Below, in pieces: positions 17,991 through 26,178 of a DNA stretch of 64,000 nt. A program made the translations under genes and the position numbers. The DNA is from Bacillus sp. Y1 (GTDB lineage Bacteria > Bacillota > Bacilli > Bacillales > Cytobacillaceae), in contig NZ_CP030028.1 of NCBI RefSeq assembly GCF_003586445.1, positions 1,626,501 through 1,690,500 on the forward strand, given 5' to 3'. The notes under the pieces are model-generated. The model was not told the DNA's origin. It searched no databases and worked only from the letters and a program-made list of their open reading frames with translations. Position 1 is the first letter of the stretch. The number at the start of each line of letters is the position of its first letter.

Positions 17991-18770
17991 ATGGATTTAC
18001 TGTCAAAAACAAGAAAGATTAATGCCTTACTTCAAAAGGCAGCAGGAAAACCGGTTAACTTTAAGGAAATGTCAGAAACACTAAGTGAAGTCATTGAAGC
18101 AAATATTTTTATCGTAAGTCGCCGTGGGAAATTATTAGGCTTTGCGGTAAACCAACAAATTGAAAACGAGCGTATTAAGAAAATGCTTGAAGATCGTCAA
18201 TTCCCTGAAGAGTACACGAACAACCTATTTAACATTAACGAAACCTCGCCTAACCTAGATGTAGATAGTGAGTACACAGCTTTCCCGGTGGAAAACAAAG
18301 ACCTATTTAAAAACGGTTTAACGACGATCGTTCCTATCATCGGCGGAGGAGAAAGACTAGGAACATTAATCCTAGCTAGAACGCAAGAACAATTCCATGA
18401 TGATGACCTAATTCTTGCAGAGTATGGATCTACAGTAGTAGGGATGGAGATTCTAAGAGAAAAAGCAGAAGAAATTGAAGAAGAAGCAAGAAGCAAGGCA
18501 GTTGTACAAATGGCAATTAGCTCGTTATCTTATAGTGAGCTAGAAGCAATCGAGCATATTTTTGAAGAGCTTAGTGGAAAAGAAGGGTTATTAGTTGCTT
18601 CGAAAATTGCTGATCGTGTAGGAATTACAAGATCTGTGATTGTAAATGCACTTAGAAAACTAGAAAGTGCTGGTGTTATTGAATCACGTTCGTTAGGTAT
18701 GAAAGGAACATATATTAAAGTACTAAACGACAAGTTTTTAGTTGAACTAAGTAAATTAAAATCAAACTAA
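17991..18770 (+). CDS. codY: GTP- and branched-chain amino acid-sensing global regulator CodY
   Basis: Represses nutrient-acquisition, stationary-phase and motility genes when GTP and Ile/Val/Leu are plentiful. The 259-residue protein has the N-terminal GAF-like ligand domain (from [20 protein letters not shown] to about residue 155), a linking helix, and a C-terminal winged helix-turn-helix with [20 protein letters not shown]. Length equals that of B. subtilis CodY. ATG 17991 follows TTAGGAGGAAG. It ends the xerC-hslVU unit just before the flagellar operon, which CodY controls in B. subtilis. Confidence 0.98.
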   Translation: MDLLSKTRKINALLQKAAGKPVNFKEMSETLSEVIEANIFIVSRRGKLLGFAVNQQIENERIKKMLEDRQFPEEYTNNLFNINETSPNLDVDSEYTAFPVENKDLFKNGLTTIVPIIGGGERLGTLILARTQEQFHDDDLILAEYGSTVVGMEILREKAEEIEEEARSKAVVQMAISSLSYSELEAIEHIFEELSGKEGLLVASKIADRVGITRSVIVNALRKLESAGVIESRSLGMKGTYIKVLNDKFLVELSKLKSN

Positions 18771-18772
18771 TG

Positions 18773-18812
18773 AAAAACTCCTTATTTCGAAAAGAAATAA
18801 GGAGTTTTTTTT
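18773..18812 (+). terminator. Strong Rho-independent terminator after codY
   Basis: Perfect 16-base stem (18773-18788 / 18794-18809), five-base loop and a run of eight T residues. It insulates the flagellar operon from codY transcription. Confidence 0.95.
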
Positions 18813-18822
18813 ATGGTACATT

Positions 18823-18851
18823 TCGACAAAATTCTACTTTAACTTTACAAT
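18823..18851 (+). promoter_or_regulatory. Candidate sigma-A promoter of the fla/che operon
   Basis: TCGACA (18823-18828), 17 bases, TACAAT (18846-18851), beginning eleven bases after the codY terminator. It would give a leader of roughly 320 bases before flgB. A convincing sigma-D promoter was not found in the same gap. Confidence 0.55.
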
Positions 18852-18854
18852 GAA

Positions 18855-18988
18855 AATGTCTTCCCGTATGCTAAATACACAATTACAAATATAAGACATT
18901 CTTACTAGTTCATTTTTCTTAGAAGACAAATGGATCGGATGAACTGAAAAAATGACAAAAAAATGTACATGATTCCAATCTTTTCAGT
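18855..18988 (+). other. Inverted repeats in the long fla/che leader
   Basis: Three repeats follow the predicted start point: AATGTCTT (18855-18862) with AAGACATT (18893-18900); AGTTCAT (18907-18913) with ATGAACT (18939-18945); ACTGAAAA (18943-18950) with TTTTCAGT (18981-18988). The second and third share three bases and so compete. The remainder of the roughly 400-base codY-flgB gap (18989-19160) is AT-rich with nothing I can identify. Confidence 0.4.
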
Positions 18989-19176
18989 GTTTTGCTAGTA
19001 GGACAATTTGAGTAAAATAGGACTTATAGATTAAGTATTTCGCCCTTATTGAGATAGACATCCTATATGCGATTCATTAAAATTAGTAGTATGATTGTTT
19101 TGCAGAATCCGACGTAAAACTACAAGTTTCTGCACCAATCAACAAAATATATATATTTATATATGAGGTGGAGAAC

Positions 19177-19569
19177 TTGAAGCTCTTTTCAAATACAATT
19201 AATACGCTTGAAAATGCGTTAAATTATTCTTCTACAAAACAAAAAGTGATAGCACAAAATATATCGAACGCTGATACTCCTGGGTATAAGGCTAAAAACG
19301 TTAGTTTTAAGTCAGAACTTAATGATGCGATGTCGACTGTTACAGGGAAACAAACGAACAGCAAGCATATTGCCATTCAAAGCTCTGGACGAGCGGGAGT
19401 AACAATAACTACTGATCGTACCACATCATACAACCATACGGGAAACAATGTTGATATTGATAAAGAAATGTCAGACCTTGCAACTAATCAAATTTATTAT
19501 AATGCCATGATCGAACGAATTAGCGGAAAGTTTAACTCGCTACAAACAGTCATAAAAGGAGGAAGATAA
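19177..19569 (+). CDS. flgB: Flagellar basal-body rod protein FlgB
   Basis: Proximal rod subunit, the first gene of the fla/che operon. The 130-residue product starts MKLFSNTINTLENALNYSST and contains the rod-family signature AQNISNADTPGYKAKNV (residues 27-43). TTG 19177 is chosen over the in-frame GTG 19168, which lies inside the ribosome binding site GAGGTGG; the resulting N-terminus agrees with B. subtilis FlgB. flgC starts three bases after the stop. Confidence 0.95.
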   Translation: MKLFSNTINTLENALNYSSTKQKVIAQNISNADTPGYKAKNVSFKSELNDAMSTVTGKQTNSKHIAIQSSGRAGVTITTDRTTSYNHTGNNVDIDKEMSDLATNQIYYNAMIERISGKFNSLQTVIKGGR

Positions 19570-19572
19570 TAC

Positions 19573-20001
19573 ATGTCGATTTTCCATAGTATCAATACTT
19601 CTGCATCTGCTTTAACAGCACAAAGATTGCGCATGGATGTTATCTCTTCCAATATGGCTAATGTAGACACAGCGGGTTATAGAAGGAAATCAGTTGTGCT
19701 TCAACCGAAGGAGGGAAACTTTTCTTCGTTTATGAGTCAGGCTATGTCAAAACAAACGACAGGTGCTGGAAACGGTGTGAAGGTCTCAAAAATTGTTGAG
19801 GACACAGAAACACCTTTTAAACTTGTGTATGACCCTGAACATCCTGATGCGGATGAAAATGGCTATGTAGAACTACCAAATGTCGATCCACTCCGTGAAA
19901 TGGTGGATTTGATTAGCGCTACTAGATCATATGAAGCAAACGTGACTGTATTGAATGCATCTAAAGGAATGCTTATGAAAGCATTAGAGATCGGTAAATA
20001 A
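19573..20001 (+). CDS. flgC: Flagellar basal-body rod protein FlgC
   Basis: Second proximal rod subunit. The 142-residue protein has the N-terminal heptad region and SSNMANVDTAGYRRKSVVLQ, and the C-terminal rod motif LRE..DLISATRSYEANVTVL. It is flanked by flgB and fliE with gaps of 3 and 14 bases, within the same transcript. Confidence 0.97.
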   Translation: MSIFHSINTSASALTAQRLRMDVISSNMANVDTAGYRRKSVVLQPKEGNFSSFMSQAMSKQTTGAGNGVKVSKIVEDTETPFKLVYDPEHPDADENGYVELPNVDPLREMVDLISATRSYEANVTVLNASKGMLMKALEIGK

Positions 20002-20015
20002 AAGGAGAATAAATC

Positions 20016-20321
20016 ATGACTATTTCTATTCCGTCTGTATCTAAAGTTTTTCAATCAAATGCAGCAGTTTCTGCTCCATCTACTACACCATACGAAGCAC
20101 AAAAGAGTTTTGCGTCCGTATTAAAGGATTCAATTGAAAAAGTTAATCAAGCGCAAAATCAATCGGATGTGATGACAGAAAAATTGGCAAGAGGCGAAAA
20201 TGTAGATCTTCACCAAGTGATGATTGCAAGTCAAAAAGCAAGCATCACCATGTCAGCAACGATTGAAGTGCGAAATAAAGTAATTGAAGCATATCAAGAA
20301 GTAATGAGAATGCAAGTTTAA
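20016..20321 (+). CDS. fliE: Flagellar hook-basal body complex protein FliE
   Basis: Joins the MS ring to the rod. The 101-residue product has a variable Ser/Ala-rich N-terminus and the conserved C-terminal half: FASVLKDSIEKVNQAQNQSD, then GENVDLHQVMIASQKASITM and VRNKVIEAYQEVMRMQV at the end. ATG 20016 follows AAAAGGAGAAT. Confidence 0.96.
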   Translation: MTISIPSVSKVFQSNAAVSAPSTTPYEAQKSFASVLKDSIEKVNQAQNQSDVMTEKLARGENVDLHQVMIASQKASITMSATIEVRNKVIEAYQEVMRMQV

Positions 20322-20336
20322 TAGCTTTTGTGTTGG

Positions 20337-20358
20337 AAAGGTGCTAAAGGCACCTTTT
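20337..20358 (+). other. Hairpin between fliE and fliF
   Basis: AAAGGTGC (20337-20344) and GCACCTTT (20350-20357), five-base loop, followed by one more T and GG. Lying inside the operon, it is too weak in T residues to be a full terminator; partial attenuation or a processing site is possible. Confidence 0.5.
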
Positions 20359-20387
20359 GGCATGACACACTGAACCGGAGGAACGTG

Positions 20388-21983
20388 ATGAACCAATTGC
20401 AGAAACAATTACATGCAATAAAAGAATATTGGACAAGTCGTTCTAAAAAGCAAAAAATGTTCTTTGTGGGCGGTTTAGTGTCTTTAGTGACACTGATTTC
20501 ATTAGTAACGTTTTTTGCAACTAGAACGACTTTAGAACCTTTATATAGTAATCTGTCGCCAGCTGAAACAGGAGCTATTAAAGAAAGCTTGGATGCAAGA
20601 GGAATTGTGTCTGAGATTGCTGATAATGGAACGACGATATTAGTTCCAAAAGAGAGCATTGATACGTTGAAGGTTGAGCTTGCGGCGGAAGGTATACCTA
20701 ATTCAGGAAGCATTGATTATTCATTTTTCAGTCAAAATGCTGGAATTGGAATGACTGAGAATGAGTTTAATGTGATGAAGCTTGATGCGATGCAAACAGA
20801 GTTAGCGAATTTAATGAAGGGTATAGAAGGGATTAATGATGCGAAGGTTATGATTAATCTACCAGAGAAAGGGATCTTTGTAACAGATGCATCAGAAGCG
20901 GCCAGTGCTTCTATTGTACTTAGTACGAAACCTGGTTATGAATTTGAGGAAAGCCAGATTAAAGCGTTGTACCATCTAGTTTCAAAGAGTGTTCCCAATC
21001 TCCCTACAGATAATATCGTCATTACGAACCAAAACTTTGAGTACTTTGACTTAAATAATGAAGAAAATTCATCAGGTTCAACTTTTGCTGCTCAAAATGA
21101 TATCAAGAAACAGATTGAACGTGATGTTCAACGCCAAGTACAAAGCATGCTAGGTACCTTAATGGGACAAGACAAAGTAGCAGTAATCGTTACTGCTGAT
21201 GTTGACTTTACACAGGAAAATCGTGAAGAAAATCTTGTGACTCCTGTAGATGAGGAGAACATGGAAGGTATTGCGGCAAGTGCCCAAAAAATTACAGAAA
21301 CCTTTACTGGTGACGCAGCGGATGTTGGTGGTGAACCAGTTACTGAAGATGCAGCAGACTCTCTTGGTACAGGTTACCTAGAGGGAGCAACTGGAACAGG
21401 GGATTATGAAAGAATTGAAGAGACGATCAACTATGAAGTGAATAAAATCCGTAAAGAAATTGTTGAAAGTCCTTATAAAATTAGAGACTTAGGTATTCAA
21501 GTAATGGTAGAACCTCCAACTGCGGATGATCCTACTACATTACCTCAAGAACGTGTGGATGATATTACGCAAATGCTTGCTTCAATCGTTCGTACTTCTA
21601 TTGATAAAACAACCGTTGATGGAGAACTAACGGATGAAGCAATTCAGGACAAAATTCTAGTGTCAGTTCAACCATTTAACGGAAAGGTAGAATTTGAAGA
21701 TACTCAAACAGCATCTATTCCATGGTGGGTATACGCAATCGGTGGAGTCCTTCTAGCTACTATAATCGTGTTAATTATTCTGTTTATGCGTGCAAGAAAG
21801 AAGAAGGCACAAGAGGAAGAGGATATGGCATTTGATAATTACACGCCTATTTCTATTCGTGACCTTGATGAAGACCAGGAAGAAACAGAAGGATCTTTGA
21901 GAAAGAAACAACTAGAAAAAATGGCGAAAGAAAAGCCAGAGGATTTCGCAAAACTATTGCGTTCATGGATTGCTGAAGACTAG
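20388..21983 (+). CDS. fliF: Flagellar MS-ring protein FliF
   Basis: Forms the membrane ring on which the rod, switch and export apparatus are built. The 531-residue product has two membrane segments (about residues 25-45 and 445-465), periplasm-side ring-building motifs between them (LEPLYSNLSPAETGAIKESL), and a C-terminal cytoplasmic tail (PEDFAKLLRSWIAED) that binds FliG. ATG 20388 follows CCGGAGGAACG; the longer frame from 20328 runs through a hairpin and is rejected. Confidence 0.97.
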   Translation: MNQLQKQLHAIKEYWTSRSKKQKMFFVGGLVSLVTLISLVTFFATRTTLEPLYSNLSPAETGAIKESLDARGIVSEIADNGTTILVPKESIDTLKVELAAEGIPNSGSIDYSFFSQNAGIGMTENEFNVMKLDAMQTELANLMKGIEGINDAKVMINLPEKGIFVTDASEAASASIVLSTKPGYEFEESQIKALYHLVSKSVPNLPTDNIVITNQNFEYFDLNNEENSSGSTFAAQNDIKKQIERDVQRQVQSMLGTLMGQDKVAVIVTADVDFTQENREENLVTPVDEENMEGIAASAQKITETFTGDAADVGGEPVTEDAADSLGTGYLEGATGTGDYERIEETINYEVNKIRKEIVESPYKIRDLGIQVMVEPPTADDPTTLPQERVDDITQMLASIVRTSIDKTTVDGELTDEAIQDKILVSVQPFNGKVEFEDTQTASIPWWVYAIGGVLLATIIVLIILFMRARKKKAQEEEDMAFDNYTPISIRDLDEDQEETEGSLRKKQLEKMAKEKPEDFAKLLRSWIAED

Positions 21984-21998
21984 GAGGAGTGAGTGAAG

Positions 21999-23015
21999 GT
22001 GGCAAAAAGAGATCAAAAGGAATTAACAGGTAAACAAAAAGCAGCCATTCTTCTCATTTCACTTGGGCCGGATGTGTCTGCATCAGTATATAAACACTTA
22101 AGTGAAGAAGAGATAGAAAAATTAACGTTAGAAATTTCTGGAGTAAAAAAAGTGGAATCTACCGCTAAAGAAGAGATTCTAGAGGAATTTCATAATATTG
22201 CTCTAGCACAGGACTATATATCACAAGGTGGTATCGGATATGCAAAAACGGTTCTTGAAAAAGCGCTGGGAACTGAACAGGCAGCTGTTATCATTAACCG
22301 TTTAACTTCATCCCTTCAAGTTCGACCTTTTGACTTTGCTCGAAAAGCTGATCCTGGACAAATTTTTAATTTTATTCAAAATGAACATCCACAGACAATT
22401 GCACTTATTTTATCTTATTTGGATTCTGCCCAAGCAGGTCAAATTTTATCTGAGCTTCCTCAGGAAGTTCAAGCTGATATTGCAAGAAGAATTGCGGTAA
22501 TGGATAGTACATCTCCTGAAATTATCAATGAAGTTGAGCAAATTTTAGAGCGGAAGCTGTCTGCATCTGTGACACAGGACTACACACAAACGGGCGGTAT
22601 TGAGGCTGTTGTGGAAGTGTTAAATGGTGTCGATCGTGCAACCGAAAGAACGATTCTAGATGCACTTGAGATTCAAGACCCAGAGTTAGCGGAAGAAATT
22701 AAGAAAAGAATGTTTGTATTTGAAGATATTGTTACACTTGATAGCCGTGCGATTCAAAGGGTTATTCGTGACTGTGATAATGAAGATCTAAAGCTGTCTC
22801 TAAAAGTATCAAGCGACGAAGTCAAAGATATCGTGTTTGGAAATATGTCGAAACGTATGGTTGAAAGCTTTAAGGATGAAATGGAGTTTATGGGACCAGT
22901 TCGTCTACGTGATGTGGAAGAAGCACAGTCAAGAATTGTTGCCATCATTCGTCGTTTAGAGGAAGCAGGAGAAATTGTGGTTGCTCGTGGCGGAGGTGAC
23001 GATATCATTGTCTAG
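21999..23015 (+). CDS. fliG: Flagellar motor switch protein FliG
   Basis: C-ring protein that meets the stator and makes torque. The 338-residue product has LTGKQKAAILLISLG at the N-terminus (FliF contact), the EHPQTIALILSYL motif, and the charged torque helix near the end (RDVEEAQSRIVAIIRRLEEA). GTG 21999 gives the MAKRDQ start and length of B. subtilis FliG; GTG 21993 is closer to the AGGAGG site and cannot be excluded. Its last codons hold the fliH ribosome binding site. Confidence 0.97.
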   Translation: MAKRDQKELTGKQKAAILLISLGPDVSASVYKHLSEEEIEKLTLEISGVKKVESTAKEEILEEFHNIALAQDYISQGGIGYAKTVLEKALGTEQAAVIINRLTSSLQVRPFDFARKADPGQIFNFIQNEHPQTIALILSYLDSAQAGQILSELPQEVQADIARRIAVMDSTSPEIINEVEQILERKLSASVTQDYTQTGGIEAVVEVLNGVDRATERTILDALEIQDPELAEEIKKRMFVFEDIVTLDSRAIQRVIRDCDNEDLKLSLKVSSDEVKDIVFGNMSKRMVESFKDEMEFMGPVRLRDVEEAQSRIVAIIRRLEEAGEIVVARGGGDDIIV

Positions 23016-23772
23016 GCTCATTAAATCAACGTGGGTTCCACAAGAATTTTCCAACGAAAACAAAGTGATTTCGATTAAAGCAATCAAGAATTACACCGAT
23101 GAAATAGAAGAAGAGTCATCTTTTGTAAGTTATCAAGAGAGAGAGAGAATTCTTGCGGCAGCGCAAAGTGAAGCGGACAGAATCGTTCAGGAAGCTAGGG
23201 AATATGCGGCTCAAATTAGAGAACAAATGGAGCAAGAGCAACAATCGTTTCAACTGGAGTTACAAGCAATGGCTGAACAAGCCCAAACTTCAGGCTTTAT
23301 GCAAGGTCATGAAGAAGGAAAAAAGCTTGGATATAATGAAGCGCAAGCCATCATAGAACAAGCGAAGGAAACGGTTACCTTGTCAAAGTATGACTATGAG
23401 AAGAAGATTGATTCAAGTGAACGAACGATTCTGTCTCTTGCCCTTAAGGTCGCTGAAAAAATTATTGCTGATACACTAACAGGTGATTCGGAGCAGTTTT
23501 TACCGATAGTGAAAAAAGCTTTAAAAGAAGCAAGAGAATATCGTGAAATTCAGCTTCATGTTCATCCATCACACTACGAATTTTTACTTGTCCAAAAGGA
23601 AGATTTACTTCGAATCTTTCCAAAGGAGACGGAATTATATATATTTCCTGATAGTGAGCTAACAGAACAGAGCTGTATTATTGAATCCGCAAATGGTCGT
23701 ATTGATGCAAGTGTGGATCAACAACTCGATGAAATCAAAAGAAAACTTTACGAACTATTGGAGAGTGAATAG
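23008..23772 (+). CDS. fliH: Flagellar export assembly protein FliH
   Basis: Negative regulator and stator of the FliI export ATPase. The 254-residue product begins MSRLIKSTWVPQEFSNENKV, is a charged Glu/Gln-rich coiled coil over about residues 40-130, and ends in a V-ATPase E subunit-like domain (SLALKVAEKIIADTLTG onward). The TTG at 23008 is supported by GGAGGTGA at 22993-22999 eight bases upstream; both lie inside fliG, so the two genes overlap by eight bases. Confidence 0.92.
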   Translation: MSRLIKSTWVPQEFSNENKVISIKAIKNYTDEIEEESSFVSYQERERILAAAQSEADRIVQEAREYAAQIREQMEQEQQSFQLELQAMAEQAQTSGFMQGHEEGKKLGYNEAQAIIEQAKETVTLSKYDYEKKIDSSERTILSLALKVAEKIIADTLTGDSEQFLPIVKKALKEAREYREIQLHVHPSHYEFLLVQKEDLLRIFPKETELYIFPDSELTEQSCIIESANGRIDASVDQQLDEIKRKLYELLESE

Positions 23773-23773
23773 A

Positions 23774-25090
23774 GTGCTAGCTGCCGATTTGTTGGGACAA
23801 ATTGATCAGATGAAAACGTTTAAGCGCTATGGAAGAGTGAAGCGTGTCGTAGGTCTAATGATTGAATCGCAAGGACCAGAAAGCTCAATCGGTGATGTTT
23901 GTTACATTCATATCGGCAAAAACAACAGGAAAATTCAAGCTGAGGTTGTTGGTTTTAAGGATGAAAATATACTGCTTATGCCGTATACAAGCTTAAATGA
24001 AATTTCCCCGGGCTGTTTGGTAGAGGCAACATTGAAGCCATTAGAGGTGAAGATAGGTCCAGCTTTAATTGGTAGCGTACTAGATTCTTTAGGTCAACCT
24101 CTTGATGGGAGTCAACTTCCAAAAGGGCTAGGCTCGGTTGGGACAGACCAGGATCCACCTAATCCAATGACACGACCACCGATATCTGAACCTGTAGAAG
24201 TAGGAGTTCGATTAATCGATAGTCTTCTCACAGTCGGTATGGGTCAGCGTGTAGGAATATTCGCCGGGAGTGGTGTAGGTAAAAGTACATTACTTGGAAT
24301 GATTGCGCGTAATACAAATGCTGATTTGAATGTGATTGCATTAATTGGTGAACGTGGTCGTGAGGTTCGAGAGTTTATCGAAAAGGATTTAGGACCTGAG
24401 GGCTTAGCAAGGTCAATCGTTATTGTCGCAACTTCTGATCAGCCAGCACTGATGAGAATCAAGGGTGCTTTTACGGCAACCGCGATTGCTGAATATTTTC
24501 GTGACAGGGGTTTAAACGTCATGATGATGATGGACTCAGTGACAAGGGTTGCGATGGCACAGCGTGAAGTAGGCTTGGCCATTGGGGAACCACCGACAAC
24601 GAAAGGGTATACACCTTCTGTCTTTGCAATTTTACCAAGATTATTAGAGAGAACAGGAACGAATAAGCATGGATCAATTACGGCGTTTTATACGGTACTA
24701 GTTGATGGGGATGACATGAATGAGCCGATTGCGGATACCGTTCGTGGGATATTGGACGGACACTTTGTTCTGGATCGCTCATTAGCTAATAAGGGTCAGT
24801 ATCCGGCCGTTAATGTGCTGAAAAGCGTGAGTAGAATCATGAATAATATAGTACCTGAAGCCCATAAAAAATCTGCTGAAAAACTGAGAGAGCTGTTAAG
24901 TACCTATATCAATTCTGAGGATTTGATAAATATCGGTGCCTATAAACGAGGCTCATCAAAAGAAATAGATGATGCCATTGCTTCGTATCCTAAAATTATT
25001 TCGTTTATTAAGCAAGCAACAGATGAAAAGGTATCCTTTGAAGAAGGTGTCCAATCGTTATATGAATTACTTGGAAGAAGTGACAAATAA
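23774..25090 (+). CDS. fliI: Flagellum-specific export ATPase FliI
   Basis: F1-beta-like ATPase driving unfolded flagellar subunits into the export gate. The 438-residue product has Walker A GSGVGKST (165-172), Walker B VMMMMDSVTRVAMAQRE and the conserved LVDGDDMNEPIADTVRGILD. Earlier in-frame starts lie in fliH; the GTG at 23774, one base after the fliH stop and behind GGAGAG, gives the length of the B. subtilis protein. fliJ begins on the next base after its stop. Confidence 0.97.
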   Translation: MLAADLLGQIDQMKTFKRYGRVKRVVGLMIESQGPESSIGDVCYIHIGKNNRKIQAEVVGFKDENILLMPYTSLNEISPGCLVEATLKPLEVKIGPALIGSVLDSLGQPLDGSQLPKGLGSVGTDQDPPNPMTRPPISEPVEVGVRLIDSLLTVGMGQRVGIFAGSGVGKSTLLGMIARNTNADLNVIALIGERGREVREFIEKDLGPEGLARSIVIVATSDQPALMRIKGAFTATAIAEYFRDRGLNVMMMMDSVTRVAMAQREVGLAIGEPPTTKGYTPSVFAILPRLLERTGTNKHGSITAFYTVLVDGDDMNEPIADTVRGILDGHFVLDRSLANKGQYPAVNVLKSVSRIMNNIVPEAHKKSAEKLRELLSTYINSEDLINIGAYKRGSSKEIDDAIASYPKIISFIKQATDEKVSFEEGVQSLYELLGRSDK

Positions 25091-25534
25091 ATGAGATATG
25101 AGTTCAAGTTTCATAAAATCCTCGCTGTAAAAGAACGTGAAAAAGATGAAGCCGTTTCTATCTACCAAGATTCAGTTCGAAAGTTTGAGGAAGTGGCAGA
25201 AAAGCTATATGAGCTGTTAAAAAGGAAAGAGGATCTTGAAGTTTATCAGTCTGAGCGGCTTCATGGAGGACTATCCATTCAAGAGATTCGTCATCACCAA
25301 CAGTTCATCAGTAATATTGAAAAGATGATTGATCACTATCAAAAGATGGTTATCAACGCAAGAAACAGAATGCTGCTATTTCAAGAAAAATTGTTAGAAA
25401 AAAATATAGAAGTAAAGAAGTACGAAAAAATCCGTGAAAAGGATTACTTGAAATTTACCGAGGATATTAAAGTGATTGAAGGTAAACAAATGGACGATAT
25501 CTCGATACAAATGTACATGAATCGAGAAGGTTAG
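25091..25534 (+). CDS. fliJ: Flagellar export chaperone FliJ
   Basis: Coiled-coil protein that inserts into the FliI ring and connects it to FlhA. The 147-residue product is almost wholly helical and charged (YEFKFHKILAVKEREKDEAV at the start, then long Lys/Glu/Gln heptads), without enzymatic motifs; assignment relies on this pattern and on its place after fliI. Confidence 0.92.
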   Translation: MRYEFKFHKILAVKEREKDEAVSIYQDSVRKFEEVAEKLYELLKRKEDLEVYQSERLHGGLSIQEIRHHQQFISNIEKMIDHYQKMVINARNRMLLFQEKLLEKNIEVKKYEKIREKDYLKFTEDIKVIEGKQMDDISIQMYMNREG

Positions 25535-25542
25535 GTGATAGA

Positions 25543-26142
25543 ATGGCAAAGGAAATCGAAGAAATAGAAGAAAAGAAATCGAATAAATTTCAAATGTTCA
25601 TTTTTGTCTTTCTTATTCCCTTCTTGTTTTTAGTCACAGTTGCGTTAGTCGTTTTAAGCTTTGCTGGGGTAAATGTATTTGAAAAGTCCAAAGAGCTTGG
25701 TGCACAGATTCCGTTTGTTTCCTCGCTAATTACAGAAGAAGGAACACAATCGGAGGAAGAGTGGGAAAAGAGCGTAATCGCATTAGAAGGTGAGATCAAG
25801 GACCGAGAGGCAAAGATTGAAAAACTGGAATCTGAAATTGTAGGTAAAGATGCTCAGGTAGAGCGGTCAAATCTTGAAAAAGAACAACTACAGCAACAAA
25901 TTGATGAACTTTTGGCAATTCAAGAGGAAAACAAACGAGCGTTTAAAGATATTATTAAAACGTATGAAACGATGTCTGCGAAAAAGGCGGCACCAATTAT
26001 TACAGCTATGAGTGAACAAGAAGCACTAAAAATACTAACAACCATTAAATCAGATCAACTCGCTGCGATTATGGAAAATATGACAGCAGAGGATGCTGCC
26101 AAATATACAGAGCTTCTAACAGCTGAAAGCAACGAAGAGTAA
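25543..26142 (+). CDS. ylxF: YlxF-like membrane protein of the fla/che operon
   Basis: A 199-residue protein with one N-terminal membrane segment (about residues 18-42, FIFVFLIPFLFLVTVALVVL), an extracytoplasmic coiled coil (80-135), and a C-terminal helical domain with MSAKKAAPIITAMSEQEALK, resembling the N-terminal domain of MgtE magnesium channels; similar proteins near motor genes have been linked to stator function. No transport motif is present. Its place between fliJ and fliK matches B. subtilis. Function is not established. Confidence 0.8.
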   Translation: MAKEIEEIEEKKSNKFQMFIFVFLIPFLFLVTVALVVLSFAGVNVFEKSKELGAQIPFVSSLITEEGTQSEEEWEKSVIALEGEIKDREAKIEKLESEIVGKDAQVERSNLEKEQLQQQIDELLAIQEENKRAFKDIIKTYETMSAKKAAPIITAMSEQEALKILTTIKSDQLAAIMENMTAEDAAKYTELLTAESNEE

Positions 26143-26178
26143 CCTTTTATTTCATTAGAAGGAGGTGAAAATGAAAAC

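Noticed and set aside
18900..19000. CodY-box-like sequences (TTTTCAG) in the fla/che leader
   Set aside because: The best alignment to AATTTTCWGAAAATT has about six mismatches, so no CodY site is claimed although CodY control of motility is known in B. subtilis.
19080..19150. Possible sigma-D promoter (TAAA ... CCAATCA) upstream of flgB
   Set aside because: Only about half of the -10 box GCCGATAT is matched; not enough to call.
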